Assembly (NCBI RefSeq): GCF_011009555.1
Contig: NZ_QXHD01000001.1
Coordinates: 78,451 to 124,238, forward strand
Origin: Adonisia turfae CCMR0081
Lineage (GTDB): Bacteria; Cyanobacteriota; Cyanobacteriia; Phormidesmidales; Phormidesmidaceae
Reading direction: 5' to 3'
Length of the DNA: 45,788 nucleotides
Below the pieces are notes generated by a model. The model made no database searches. It was given only the letters and a program-made list of their open reading frames with translations, and was not told the origin of the DNA. Positions within the stretch are counted from its first letter, which is position 1, and the number at the start of each line of letters is the position of its first letter. Shown piece by piece: positions 16,299 to 23,871 of the stretch. A program made the position numbers and the translations under genes.

Positions 16299-16396
16299 GT
16301 AAACAGTGTAAACAGCGTTAACCCATGGCGGATACGTCATGGACTTCTTTGTTATGTCCGAAAGCTGTAAACAGCGTTAACCGTGTAAACGCTTAC
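16299..16396. promoter_or_regulatory. Two clusters of GTAAAC repeats, probable operators/iterons
   Basis: Cluster 1 (16299-16322) reads GTAAACA-GT-GTAAACA-GC-GTTAAC. Cluster 2 (16367-16396) reads GTAAACA-GC-GTTAAC-C-GTGTAAAC-GC-TTAC. Half-sites occur in direct and inverted orientation with ~8-bp spacing, as for RHH repressor or replication-initiator sites. They lie between the RHH gene and the recombinase gene. Confidence 0.7.
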
Positions 16397-16503
16397 GAAC
16401 ATTGAGTTAAGCCACATGTGACAGTTGGTTTTTACCTATGGCTATTCTCAATAAGAAATGACGAGTTTTGGACGTTTCAGCCAACCAGTTGCAAATTGGG
16501 TAT

Positions 16504-16541
16504 TCTAAAGTTGCTAATTTCTATAAAAGAGCAACTTTAGA
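16504..16541. promoter_or_regulatory. 11-bp inverted repeat directly upstream of the recombinase
   Basis: TCTAAAGTTGC and GCAACTTTAGA are perfect complements separated by 16 bp, ending 2 bp before the GTG start of the recombinase. There is no T-run, so it is not a terminator. It may be the recombinase's own crossover/binding site or an operator; the 16-bp spacer is longer than the 6-8 bp usual for Xer or Cre sites. Confidence 0.55.
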
Positions 16542-16543
16542 CT

Positions 16544-17092
16544 GTGGCTAAGTGCGATCGCAACGGACAAGCCGAAATTTTTACCGATGAGCAGTTGGAC
16601 CAGGTGCTCGGTGAAATGAGTTTGCGGATGCGGGCGTTATTTTCGATTTGTCGTTATACCGGCTGTCGAGTTAGTGAAGCGCGACAGCTGCGAGCGGAAG
16701 ATTTGGTGAATAATGCCATTGTGTTTCGTCGTGGAAATACAAAGACAAAGAAGACTCGCGAAGCCCCGATACATTCGATGTTAAAGGCGACGTTGCAAAT
16801 GGCAGCGTTACCGACAACGGGGTATCTCTTTCCAAGTGGTCATCGAGGTCGTGGTTCAGGACCGGTTTCGCGCCAGGCTTGCGATAAGGCATTACGGATT
16901 GCCTGTGACCGGTTGGGTTTGGAGGGCTACAGTACCCATAGTTTCCGGCGTTCGGCATTGACGAAGATGTCGAATGCGGGCATCCCACTGCGGCTAGTTC
17001 AGGAGATTTCAGGCCACAGCGATTTAGGGTCCTTACAACGATATTTGGCTGTACAACCCCAGCAGTTAGAGAATGCGATTTCTAAGCTGTAG
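16544..17092 (+). CDS. Tyrosine recombinase, catalytic domain only
   Basis: 182 residues from a GTG at 16544. It contains the whole catalytic set: Arg in TGCRVSEA (~42), Lys in the NTKTKKTREAP hairpin, HSFRR (His and second Arg), SGHSD (His) and the nucleophile Tyr in LQRYL. It lacks the N-terminal core-binding domain of normal integrases (usual length ~300-400), like short cyanobacterial plasmid recombinases. A HIP1 site lies within codons 4-6. The likely role is plasmid dimer resolution or integration. The inverted repeat just upstream is a candidate site. Confidence 0.88.
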   Translation: MAKCDRNGQAEIFTDEQLDQVLGEMSLRMRALFSICRYTGCRVSEARQLRAEDLVNNAIVFRRGNTKTKKTREAPIHSMLKATLQMAALPTTGYLFPSGHRGRGSGPVSRQACDKALRIACDRLGLEGYSTHSFRRSALTKMSNAGIPLRLVQEISGHSDLGSLQRYLAVQPQQLENAISKL

Positions 17093-17303
17093 GTTTATTG
17101 GGTCTTAGTCATTGTCCAAACTATCTATCATCGCCTGAGCCCTTTTCCGATTTGTCCGCTGCTAATGTGCTCTTTCAATCTGGAATCGCACTCCCACCCA
17201 TCCCAAAGCAACCACTTCCGCCTGGTCTCCCGACTCATCTGCCGCAGCGTAATCCTTAGATTAATGGTTCACTTTTAGACATCAGCCATTCAGGGAGAGG
17301 CTA

Positions 17304-17774
17304 GTGGAAGATGCACTTGATGTTCTGACTTATATTCCAGATCACCACAAACTCGTTATTGAGAAGTTTCTGATTGATAAATGGATTCAGCTGGCGGCTG
17401 AATGTTACAGCAATTATCTCCAAGTAGGTCGCGGCATGATGACTGTATTTGTTGGCGATGACACCTTAACTCTAGGGTATGTGCCCTGGTCTAGGCTCCA
17501 AGCTAATTGGGATGACTGGCTCAGTGATGCTGATGCTTCTATACGCGGTTCAATTGCCTATTTGGTTCCTGCCTATGCCCCAGAGGATGAGATTGTCTTA
17601 TTGTTTGAGTTTGAGGATAATTCACCATCAACGGTGATACGAGTTACTAAGTCGGTGTTTGCAAAGGTTAGTCACCGGCCTGGTTCGGCAGCGCTACGGC
17701 TACAGCGGTATGAAGGAATGACGCCGAAAGTGGCCTATGAAACTTTGGTTAGCGTTAAGGCTAAGGAAAATTGA
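17304..17774 (+). CDS. Unknown protein upstream of partition genes
   Basis: 156 residues from a GTG at 17304. Acidic protein with aromatic residues (VPWSRLQANWDDWLSDAD) and mixed alpha/beta character; no signal peptide, membrane helix or known motif. It lies ~110 bp before parA, with a HIP1 site and the upstream centromere-like repeats between them. A place in plasmid maintenance is suggested only by its neighbours. Confidence 0.6.
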   Translation: MEDALDVLTYIPDHHKLVIEKFLIDKWIQLAAECYSNYLQVGRGMMTVFVGDDTLTLGYVPWSRLQANWDDWLSDADASIRGSIAYLVPAYAPEDEIVLLFEFEDNSPSTVIRVTKSVFAKVSHRPGSAALRLQRYEGMTPKVAYETLVSVKAKEN

Positions 17775-17850
17775 TAACGGTTGCGATCGCAACCCCAAAC
17801 TCAACGTATCGCCTACCCCCTTGACTCCTCAACGCAGCATGGTAGAACTA

Positions 17851-17877
17851 TTACTGCAATACTGCCTTACTGCATTA
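17851..17877. promoter_or_regulatory. Partition-site-like repeats upstream of parA
   Basis: TTACTGCA, ATACTGCC and TTACTGCA occur head to tail every 8-10 bp just before the parA ATG at 17882. The reverse complement (TGCAGTAA) recurs after the RHH gene at 18760-18787. The repeats are therefore likely binding sites of the RHH partner, acting as operator and centromere. Confidence 0.65.
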
Positions 17878-17881
17878 AGTA

Positions 17882-18463
17882 ATGATTGTCACCCTCTGCC
17901 AATTCAAGGGGGGCGTGGGCAAAACCACCAGCGCTATTCACTTTGCAGCGCTGCTTCAGGCGAAAGCCCCCACGCTTCTGATCGACTCAGACCCGAATAA
18001 GTCAGCTTCCCTATGGGCCAGGAAAGGACTGCTGCCGTTTGACGTTTGCCTGGAAGCCGAGGCCCCAAAGCGGCTAATGAAAGGCAACTATACCCATACG
18101 GTTATCGATACCCCAGCTCGCCCGTCATCCGATGAGGTGGAAAGTATCGCCAACGGTACGGATCTCTTAATCCTGCCGACGACTCCCGATCCGCTCTCAA
18201 TTTCTGCATTGATTCAAATGGCTGGGAGTCTACCCGAAGGTACTAACTATAAATGCCTGATCACTTTGGTCCCGCCACCACCGCAAAAAGATGGGGCTGA
18301 AGCTAAGGCAGCATTGGAGCGCCATGGATACCCAATATTTCAGCGAGCAGTTCGACGGTATAAGGCGTATATCCATGCGGCGAGTAATGGTCACACAGTG
18401 AAAGGTCCTGCTCAAAATGATTGGAAAGCTATCTGGGAGGAACTGAGTGATGAACTTGGATGA
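17882..18463 (+). CDS. parA: ParA-family partition ATPase (small, ParF-like)
   Basis: 193 residues. The deviant Walker A motif FKGGVGKTT lies at ~9-17, the second segment LLIDSDPNKSASLW follows at ~33-46, and the Walker B strand is HTVIDTPA. Its size, the lack of an N-terminal HTH and the partner being an RHH protein match type Ib systems (ParF/ParG). The ATPase forms a nucleoid-bound gradient that moves plasmid copies through the RHH-centromere complex. The 3' end overlaps the RHH gene by 14 bp. Confidence 0.93.
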   Translation: MIVTLCQFKGGVGKTTSAIHFAALLQAKAPTLLIDSDPNKSASLWARKGLLPFDVCLEAEAPKRLMKGNYTHTVIDTPARPSSDEVESIANGTDLLILPTTPDPLSISALIQMAGSLPEGTNYKCLITLVPPPPQKDGAEAKAALERHGYPIFQRAVRRYKAYIHAASNGHTVKGPAQNDWKAIWEELSDELG

Positions 18464-18755
18464 TGTGTTTGCAGCAGCACAAAGTAAGCCCCCAGTTAAG
18501 AAGGGAAAATCTAAAGCACCTAAAGCTGAGTCAACGGATACTCCTGAGTCAAAACCTCAGGCTCAATCTAATTCAGAAATTCTGGCTGATATCCTAGCGC
18601 CGACTGATGCACCGGAACGCAATATCAGATTTACGGCTGATCTACCGGAGTCATTACATCGACGCCTAACCATGGCAGCGGCCACCAGTGGTAAGCGTAA
18701 GGTTGATATTGTAAGAGCCGTCCTTGATGCTGTACTTCCTCAAGTAAATGAGTAA
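18450..18755 (+). CDS. RHH centromere-binding partition protein (ParG-like)
   Basis: 101 residues from the ATG at 18450 (a GTG at 18447 immediately precedes it). A flexible Lys/Pro/Ser-rich N-terminal tail of ~55 residues is followed by a ribbon-helix-helix: strand RNIRFTADLP, helix ESLHRRLTMAAATSG, helix KVDIVRAVLDAVL. ParG-type partners have this same mobile tail plus RHH layout; the tail stimulates the ATPase while RHH dimers bind the iterons. The gene overlaps parA and is followed by TAATGCAG repeats. Confidence 0.85.
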   Translation: MNLDDVFAAAQSKPPVKKGKSKAPKAESTDTPESKPQAQSNSEILADILAPTDAPERNIRFTADLPESLHRRLTMAAATSGKRKVDIVRAVLDAVLPQVNE

Positions 18756-18759
18756 TTAT

Positions 18760-18787
18760 TTACTGCAGTAATGCAGTAATGCAGTGC
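18760..18787. promoter_or_regulatory. Partition-site-like repeats downstream of the partition pair
   Basis: TTACTGCAG is followed by TAATGCAG twice and then TGC, in tandem with 8-bp period. This is the same element, in opposite orientation, as upstream of parA. It is a candidate centromere. Confidence 0.6.
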
Positions 18788-18901
18788 TGTTTTAAGTGTT
18801 TGATGCATTGAAAGGAGTCTGAATTATGTGGGCCTGGGCTTTCAGGCGTTTAGGAACCTCAGAGAGGCAATATTTGATTGTCTGTTTGTATGAGTATGCA
18901 A

Positions 18902-19123
18902 TTATTCGTCATTAGATACTGGCTCCCTTGTCTCAAGATAACGGATCTCGCCAAAGACTCGCTTACTGTTGTCGATACCGTTTGTGCTGACATAAATGTA
19001 CAAAGCGGCTATGAGTACTATTGGGGCTAGGAGCAGGGATATGATTTTCATGGGTGTGACGACTGAGACGGTTTTTTCTAAATAGGATGAGATCGCAAGT
19101 TTTAAACCTTCTCTACTTTCCAA
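18902..19123 (-). CDS. Small membrane protein, unknown
   Basis: 73 residues with one strong membrane helix (IISLLLAPIVLIAALYIYV) and a short polar tail. The ATG at 19123 overlaps the end of the upstream minus-strand gene by 22 bp; a second in-frame ATG, just before the membrane helix, would give a 49-residue protein. No family is recognised. It probably shares a transcript with the DNA-binding gene before it. Confidence 0.5.
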   Translation of the reverse strand: MESREGLKLAISSYLEKTVSVVTPMKIISLLLAPIVLIAALYIYVSTNGIDNSKRVFGEIRYLETREPVSNDE

Positions 19124-19659
19124 GCCGATTCCGTTCCATTTTTACCCTGGCGAGTGAATCGGAACCCATAACGTTCAAACTCATTGCCACTAATGGTCGA
19201 TAGCTCCAATATTTCGCACAGTTGACTAGTGCTTGGCCGCCAATCATGATCAGCAATTGCCTGAAGATCTCTAAAGACAGCTAACCGATCTGGCTGAACC
19301 ACTGGTCGCTGTACACTAGCTAGCAATAACCCAATCAAGTCACGAGTCGATAGATCTGAGCTGTCCTGTCTGGCCAGACTGTCCGGCCAGACGTCTGGTT
19401 GGGTCATGGCTTTTGAGCGTGCTCCTAATGCTTGCTCAGCGGCTTCATCGGTTGTGAGCCCCTGCTGTAGTAATGCTGCAATGCTATCTAGGTGGCCCAG
19501 TAGCTCACTACTAACAAATGATCTGCGCCCACGTCTGACAGGAACCAAGGACGGATCGATTTTCTTGATAGCATCCAGCCTTACATAAATTTGAGACCGA
19601 TTTACTCCATACCGCTCCATCAAGGATGCAACCGGTAGCCCATCAAGTTCACTCATCAT
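19102..19659 (-). CDS. Plasmid-type DNA-binding protein (putative)
   Basis: 185 residues; two consecutive ATGs at the start. The N-terminal region (LPVASLMERYGVNRSQIYVR, then VPVRRGRRSFVSSELLGHLD) has the helix-turn-helix plus 'specificity' helix layout of MerR/excisionase-like proteins. The middle is Ala/Gln-rich and the C-terminal part (LAVFRDLQAIADHDWRPSTS, GNEFERYGFRFTRQGKNG) is compact and unassigned. It has a similar plan to the protein at 1371-1919. It is divergent from the gene at 19895. Confidence 0.65.
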   Translation of the reverse strand: MMSELDGLPVASLMERYGVNRSQIYVRLDAIKKIDPSLVPVRRGRRSFVSSELLGHLDSIAALLQQGLTTDEAAEQALGARSKAMTQPDVWPDSLARQDSSDLSTRDLIGLLLASVQRPVVQPDRLAVFRDLQAIADHDWRPSTSQLCEILELSTISGNEFERYGFRFTRQGKNGTESAWKVEKV

Positions 19660-19805
19660 CCAACCAATGCAACAGGGATAGTTTATCGACTAGGGCAATG
19701 AAACGAGATGTCCTTTTTGTTGTCTGGCTTTACAGTGCTTGGTATATAGATGTTGTAGAAAATGTCTTGTGAGGTGTCTGGAGTTTTGTTATAAGATATT
19801 TGTGC

Positions 19806-19860
19806 GTGAGCCGCACACCTATTCGCACGGTCAAGCACAGTAGGCGTGCATCTGGCTCAC
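19806..19860 (+). promoter_or_regulatory. Long stem-loop upstream of 19895
   Basis: GTGAGCC (19806) pairs with GGCTCAC (19854). Nested inside, GCACACCTA pairs with TAGGCGTGC with one G-U. The two stems together give about 16 bp around a ~20-nt loop, 35 bp before the ATG at 19895. GCACA/TGTGC motifs continue into the gene (about ten between 19800 and 20005). It could be a structured leader, an iteron cluster or an operator. Confidence 0.5.
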
Positions 19861-19894
19861 ACTCTCAAACCCTTGTAGTCATAGGATTCAACTT

Positions 19895-20467
19895 ATGAAT
19901 AGCACAAATCCGCGCACCGTTGCGGACATCCAGTCGCACATGTCTGCACACTACACCGCACAGGAAATCGCAAAATCGCACAATGTAGCGGAGTCCACTG
20001 TGCGAACTCGTTGGTTTGACTGGATTCGTCAGGTGGCTCCGGCTGAATTACTAAAGGATGGGCGGGGATATTCTGAGCTGGCTCGGACTCTCTTCGGTGA
20101 GTTTGCTGTGGTGAAACTTTGCGATCGCAACCAATGGGTCATCGATACCAAAGCCCGCTACGCCCATGAATGGGAAAGCGCAGGCGTCATCGAAGGCGAG
20201 CTAATGCCCGAGGAAGTCGGCAACGTGTTGGCCCTGCGTGAATCCCAGACCAATGAGCTAGAGCTATCCGTTGCTCAGCAGCTGCAGAGTCTTGAGGCAT
20301 TAATTGACCAGGCCAATACTGCGGAAACCAATCTATCTGAAGCCGACTTAAAAGCTGCCGTTACGCGGGGGCAGCAGCGAGCGGTGATGCTCTATCAGGC
20401 AGAGCTACAGGCAGAATTGCAGACCATTAACTCCCTGAAGCAGCGGCGCATGGGGGGCGGCCAGTGA
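19895..20467 (+). CDS. HTH-containing plasmid protein, unknown
   Basis: 190 residues. TAQEIAKSHNVAESTVRTRW at ~22-41 is a good helix-turn-helix, followed by a basic/aromatic linker. Residues ~120-190 are predicted long helices rich in Gln/Leu/Glu, likely a coiled coil. The first 90 bp are dense in CGCACA motifs that may also be protein-binding sites. The stop overlaps the start of the next gene (GTGA), so the two are translationally coupled. A role in replication or regulation is possible but unproven. Confidence 0.65.
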   Translation: MNSTNPRTVADIQSHMSAHYTAQEIAKSHNVAESTVRTRWFDWIRQVAPAELLKDGRGYSELARTLFGEFAVVKLCDRNQWVIDTKARYAHEWESAGVIEGELMPEEVGNVLALRESQTNELELSVAQQLQSLEALIDQANTAETNLSEADLKAAVTRGQQRAVMLYQAELQAELQTINSLKQRRMGGGQ

Positions 20468-20817
20468 CGCGAAATATTGTGGGACTGTTGTGGATTGCGA
20501 TCGCAACAACCAGCTGCCCAGAAGATCTAAACCAGATTCTACAGCCGCCAGCCGTTGAAGCCGTAGAACCCTCCGCCGTGCCGCCCGCTGGTATTCAACC
20601 TTACGGTGTAGACGGTGAGCTGAGCGAGGCAGACATAAAAGCATTGCTATATCTCCAGTTCCCTCAGTCCTATGAGGCTATCTCTGACCGATTTGGCTTC
20701 CCAGCCTATCGGGATAGTACGTCTGACTATTACGGATTGCCCAATGGTCGATGGGTGGCGATCCAGTATGCGGGTAAAACTGCAACAGGTCTTAAATTCA
20801 GTGATTCAGGCGACTAG
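20464..20817 (+). CDS. Putative lipoprotein
   Basis: 117 residues from a GTG that overlaps the previous stop. The N-terminus (NIVGLLWIAIATTSC) is a short signal peptide ending in a lipobox-like TTSC, so Cys18 may be lipidated. A proline-rich linker precedes a small domain (IKALLYLQFPQSYEAISDRF, GFPAYRD, GLPNGRWVAIQY) reminiscent of BamE/SmpA-like folds. The protein at 32448 has a similar fold pattern. Function is unknown. Confidence 0.6.
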   Translation: MTRNIVGLLWIAIATTSCPEDLNQILQPPAVEAVEPSAVPPAGIQPYGVDGELSEADIKALLYLQFPQSYEAISDRFGFPAYRDSTSDYYGLPNGRWVAIQYAGKTATGLKFSDSGD

Positions 20818-20831
20818 GAGCGCGTTAATCT

Positions 20832-21329
20832 ATGGGTAATGCCAAACTATTGGTCGTCATGAAACTGCCAGAGCTAAAGAAGCGAGTGAGACGCACCTGG
20901 GACATTCTTAATCGATGTCATGGGATAGTTTTACAACCTGAGAATTTCAATAAGGAAATGGCTACCTTTGGTGATCGCAGGTACAAAAAAACCTGGGTCA
21001 ACGCTCTGTGCAAGTTCGAGGCCATGTTTGCCTACAAGAGCTGCTTGGACTCTTGGATGTTACTCACTAATACTTTCGCCTTTCGGCCAGAGCGTTGGGA
21101 TTACGAATATCGTCATCAAATTTTTGAAGAATTCCTTATGTATCCTGACGCTTTGGAGCTAATTAAAAGCGGTCTGGAAGACTTGTTTGATAAGGACTTT
21201 GACATCAAAGAGAGAGAAAAAGCAGATGATTTTTTCGGACTTTTGGAAGAACGAGAAGGAGAGGCTGGAGCCCTCGGATTCTCAACTAGACTTGTTGGGC
21301 AACTCGAAGGAGCTGCTGCCGCAGCGTAA
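20832..21329 (+). CDS. Helical cytosolic protein, unknown
   Basis: 165 residues; M10 (20859) is an alternative start. Rich in aromatic and charged residues (CKFEAMFAYKSCLDSWMLL, FRPERWDYEYRHQIFEEFLM). It ends in GAAAAA and overlaps the next gene by ~100 bp, an unusually long overlap that suggests one of the two ends or starts may be shifted. No motif or membrane segment is recognised. Confidence 0.55.
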   Translation: MGNAKLLVVMKLPELKKRVRRTWDILNRCHGIVLQPENFNKEMATFGDRRYKKTWVNALCKFEAMFAYKSCLDSWMLLTNTFAFRPERWDYEYRHQIFEEFLMYPDALELIKSGLEDLFDKDFDIKEREKADDFFGLLEEREGEAGALGFSTRLVGQLEGAAAAA

Positions 21330-21678
21330 GCGCTTTGATGGCGCTATGGCGTTTAGACGGTTTACCGATACCATCAAAGCCAATGGTGGTGACGATGAAG
21401 CGTATAGACAAGCCGTTATTACTGAAACGGAAGAGCTGTTTGATTGTGAAGTGCGTGAGTTGTATCGGCTTACTGGAGGTAAACCGAATAAACGCCATAC
21501 TCTTCCCCATGAGGTTCAGCAAGCTTATATGGTAAATGAAACCCTATCAGCGTATGAGCTAGAGCGTATGGAAGGGACCATCGGTGGTGAATCTCAGCAG
21601 GAGGTGAACGACCAGATTGATGCTGTGGTTAGGGAGCAGTCTAAGCAGACGCGGAAGTGGTTGCCTTGGGCGAAATGA
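21226..21678 (+). CDS. Cytosolic protein, unknown
   Basis: 150 residues from the ATG at 21226, chosen over the in-frame TTG at 21187 because a purine-rich GAGAGAGAAAAA precedes it. The protein is charged and helical (RKRFDGAMAFRRFTDTIKAN, EAYRQAVITETEELFDCEV) and ends in basic WLPWAK. It overlaps the previous gene by about 100 bp in another frame. No family is recognised. A rho-independent terminator follows at 21762. Confidence 0.6.
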   Translation: MIFSDFWKNEKERLEPSDSQLDLLGNSKELLPQRKRFDGAMAFRRFTDTIKANGGDDEAYRQAVITETEELFDCEVRELYRLTGGKPNKRHTLPHEVQQAYMVNETLSAYELERMEGTIGGESQQEVNDQIDAVVREQSKQTRKWLPWAK

Positions 21679-21761
21679 TGGGCGTTGCGATCTCACAACC
21701 GCTCTAACGAAGCACTGCAACCTCGTTGTTACCCTAGTTCTAATAAAATAGTACTAACTTG

Positions 21762-21785
21762 GCCCTGGCATTGCTGGGGCTTTTT
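21762..21785 (+). terminator. Rho-independent terminator
   Basis: GCCCTGGC-ATT-GCTGGGGC forms an 8-bp stem (two G-U pairs) followed by TTTTT. It closes the plus-strand group ending at 21678. A near copy with the same leader (GTACTAACTTG) is at 30524-30548. Confidence 0.85.
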
Positions 21786-21858
21786 CGTGGGTTGCCGATC
21801 TCAATTCAAAATAGCTCCTATTGTCGATATCGTTTGACGTTTATTATTTTGGGCATTC

Positions 21859-22620
21859 TTGACGCTGAAATTCATTCGAGACACTATCGTGCTTAATGTT
21901 TGCCATTTGACTGATGATTTCTGTATAGGGAGTTATCTGCAAAAGGATTACTGGTCAGATGACGACTATCCCGACGACAGATATACTGCTTTCATCTTAG
22001 AAATCAAGAATTGTCATCAAGAGTCAATTCAAGAAGCGATTAAGCTATTCAGCGATTGTCTGAGCGGTTTTGATGCGGTTGCTGTAGTACCTTCGCATCA
22101 TGTCAACGGGCAGTTATCTGGCATACGTCAGATTGCGTTGGGATTAGCTCACCGCAGTCAGAAGCAAGATGCGACTGCTTGTCTGCGACGTCATCGCCCT
22201 ATTCATAAGCTTTCAGAGGATGGTGAGCGCTCAATAGGAGTGCATCTTCAGTCTATTGAGCTAGATCATGCGAATCTCATCAAAGGCAAGCGAGTGCTGC
22301 TGCTAGATGATGTTAGGTCTACAGGTCATTCTTTGGCAGCTTGTCAGCAAATATTAAAAGCTGCCAAGCCAAAATCGGTACATCCTTTAGCTCTAGGACA
22401 GTCTTATGGCCCTAGTGGTTCTGATCCAGAGAAAAATTACTGCCATGTAGATATCGCTATTCAAGATGAATATCAACAGCAAATTGACGCATGTGATTCT
22501 CCAGGTACAGATGATGAAGCCGCTATAGAAGCTCATTTAGAGCGTGTTGAAAACATCGAAATTGCTGCCGATCTAGAGAGAAAAACTCTTGATCAATTAC
22601 GGTTATTTGCTGGTGTGTGA
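21859..22620 (+). CDS. Phosphoribosyltransferase-domain protein (ComF-like)
   Basis: 253 residues from a TTG at 21859. The PRTase fingerprint is VLLLDDVRSTGHSL (~145-158), where the two Asp bind Mg-PRPP and RSTG is the phosphate loop. A hydrophobic strand FDAVAVVPSHHVNGQ lies before it and SVHPLALGQSYGPSG after it, as in ComF/orphan PRTases. The N-terminal ~60 residues (acidic DDFCIGSYL, YWSDDDYPDD) and the C-terminal ~60 residues (LERVENIEIAADLERK) are extra. Reaction and substrate are unknown. It is flanked by two terminators, one on each side, which suggests a self-contained inserted cassette. Confidence 0.8.
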   Translation: MTLKFIRDTIVLNVCHLTDDFCIGSYLQKDYWSDDDYPDDRYTAFILEIKNCHQESIQEAIKLFSDCLSGFDAVAVVPSHHVNGQLSGIRQIALGLAHRSQKQDATACLRRHRPIHKLSEDGERSIGVHLQSIELDHANLIKGKRVLLLDDVRSTGHSLAACQQILKAAKPKSVHPLALGQSYGPSGSDPEKNYCHVDIAIQDEYQQQIDACDSPGTDDEAAIEAHLERVENIEIAADLERKTLDQLRLFAGV

Positions 22621-22661
22621 TAGTTCATGCTAGCGAAGCTAGCCTTCGGCCATTGAGCCTC

Positions 22662-22692
22662 GGCCTAGCCCTGGCAACTGCTAGGCCTTTTT
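22662..22692 (+). terminator. Rho-independent terminator after PRTase gene
   Basis: GGCCTAGC and GCTAGGCC form a perfect 8-bp stem with a 10-nt loop followed by TTTTT. Confidence 0.9.
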
Positions 22693-22929
22693 GCTGGGCT
22701 GCTGCGCTCTAAAGCGCAGTGATTGTAGCATGGGCCTTTGAATTGGGTTGCATTCTCGTTACAACGTTGTATGTGCATCGTCTATAGGCCTGCGCATTGC
22801 CAACAGAATTACCACCACCACAGCCGCTCAAGGTTACCCGTCATCGCGCTGTTCAAGCCAAGCTGCCAGCCTCCGTTATCAAGGCGTTGGAACATTGCGA
22901 TCTCTATCGTACTCCGTCTGTCAGTGCGC

Positions 22930-22964
22930 TTGACATGAGTCAGCGGTAGCAATGCAAAGCATTG
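22930..22964 (+). promoter_or_regulatory. Conserved promoter-like box and hairpin in repeat A
   Basis: TTGACA at 22930 matches a -35 box; 17 bp later TGCAAA is a weak -10. A CAATGC-AAA-GCATTG hairpin overlaps it. The stretch is identical in copy 2 (31183 onward), so it is under constraint or recently copied. Confidence 0.45.
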
Positions 22965-22998
22965 GGTGAATGGATCGCGTTGTGTTGGTTTTAGCGTT

Positions 22999-23301
22999 AT
23001 GCGTTCTGTTCCATTTGAGTTTGTGTCTGGTTTAGCCGCTGAGTTTGGCGCGGTCGAGTGCTGCTGGCGCGAGTCTGAGCGGTCCTTTACGGGCTACGTG
23101 GCCGAGTGCTGGTTTGCGCAGCTGCCGTCAGCGTTTGCTACCAAGTGGGCTGCGGTGGTTGGTTACCAGGTGCGGGTGCGTTGTGTGTCGGCTGGGCCTG
23201 CGCGGTTTGCGGTGTCGGTGCCGGTGGTGGTGCCTGAGGGGCAGGTGTTGCTACGCGGTGGTCAGCGTGGGGGGCGAGTGCGGGTGCGGTTGGTGCGTTA
23301 G
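22999..23301 (+). CDS. Repeat-A small protein, copy 1
   Basis: 100 residues from the ATG at 22999 (a GTG at 22966 is in frame but lies within the conserved leader). Starts MRSVPFEFVSGLAAEFGAVE, contains CCWRES and CWF (three Cys), and ends in an Arg/Val-rich strand-forming tail (GGRVRVRLVR). No signal peptide. Family unknown; the beta-rich, basic C-terminus could bind nucleic acid. The paralogue at 31252 is nearly identical for the first ~38 residues and ~55-60 percent similar afterwards. Confidence 0.65.
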   Translation: MRSVPFEFVSGLAAEFGAVECCWRESERSFTGYVAECWFAQLPSAFATKWAAVVGYQVRVRCVSAGPARFAVSVPVVVPEGQVLLRGGQRGGRVRVRLVR

Positions 23302-23391
23302 TTGGGTTGGGGTTGTGGTCGTGGTTGTAAATTGAGAGCGCAACCCCAATTACCCCAGCTTCTAGCAGTGATTGTGGAAGTCAGGGTATTC

Positions 23392-23748
23392 TTAATCGCC
23401 TATTTTCAATTCTTGTTCTGAGTCAAGACTAGAAGACTTTGGATGAGTGGTTTTATCGGTGCCCCATCGCTTACGTAACTCTTGTACATCCTCTAGGGAG
23501 AAGCTACCAGCCTTAGGCTGCTCAGCTTCCGGATCATCTACTTGTTGGATTAGATCTTTGAGTTCACAGTTAAGGATGGCACATAATTTCAAAAATTTAA
23601 TGATTTGTTCTACCCCTGATTTGCCACTTTCCCAGTTCTGAATAGTGTTTGTCGTAACTCCCACCAAGACGGCAAGTTGGGCTTGTGTCAAACCTGTTAA
23701 CTCTCTCAGGTCTGCAATCCTTGAAACAGCTTTAGTAGGGTGCGACAT
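23392..23748 (-). CDS. XRE-family HTH transcriptional regulator
   Basis: 118 residues. A typical Cro/CI helix-turn-helix spans ~13-65: IADLRELTGLTQAQLAVLVG, VTTNTIQNWESGKS, ending with a LCAILNCELKDLI helix. The acidic, Ser-rich C-terminal tail is unassigned. It lies 123 bp downstream of the PIN-like gene on the same strand and may regulate it, as in toxin/antitoxin pairs. Confidence 0.88.
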   Translation of the reverse strand: MSHPTKAVSRIADLRELTGLTQAQLAVLVGVTTNTIQNWESGKSGVEQIIKFLKLCAILNCELKDLIQQVDDPEAEQPKAGSFSLEDVQELRKRWGTDKTTHPKSSSLDSEQELKIGD

Positions 23749-23871
23749 ACTGCTGACTCCATTGAATGTCCATGCACGGGTAATTAGATTACAGTTATCA
23801 TGATAAGCGCACCCAAAAAAATAGGTGTGTTTATTGAGTATAGATATTGATGCTTAAGCTGGCAAGCTTTA

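Larger units (their letters stand above)
22684..23306. repeat. Repeat A, copy 1
   Basis: Homologous to 30543-31665. Shared in order: TTTTTGCTGGGC, a CTGCGC...GCGCAG hairpin (22702-22719), GATTGTAGCATGGGCC, then a ~130-bp leader with TTGACA and a CAATGC-AAA-GCATTG hairpin, then a coding region whose first ~38 codons are nearly identical. Copy 2 carries ~300 bp more in the leader and a replaced 3' half. Confidence 0.85.

Noticed and set aside
18760..18787. CRISPR-like short repeats
   Set aside because: Units are only 8 bp with no spacers; position around parA and the RHH gene indicates partition iterons.
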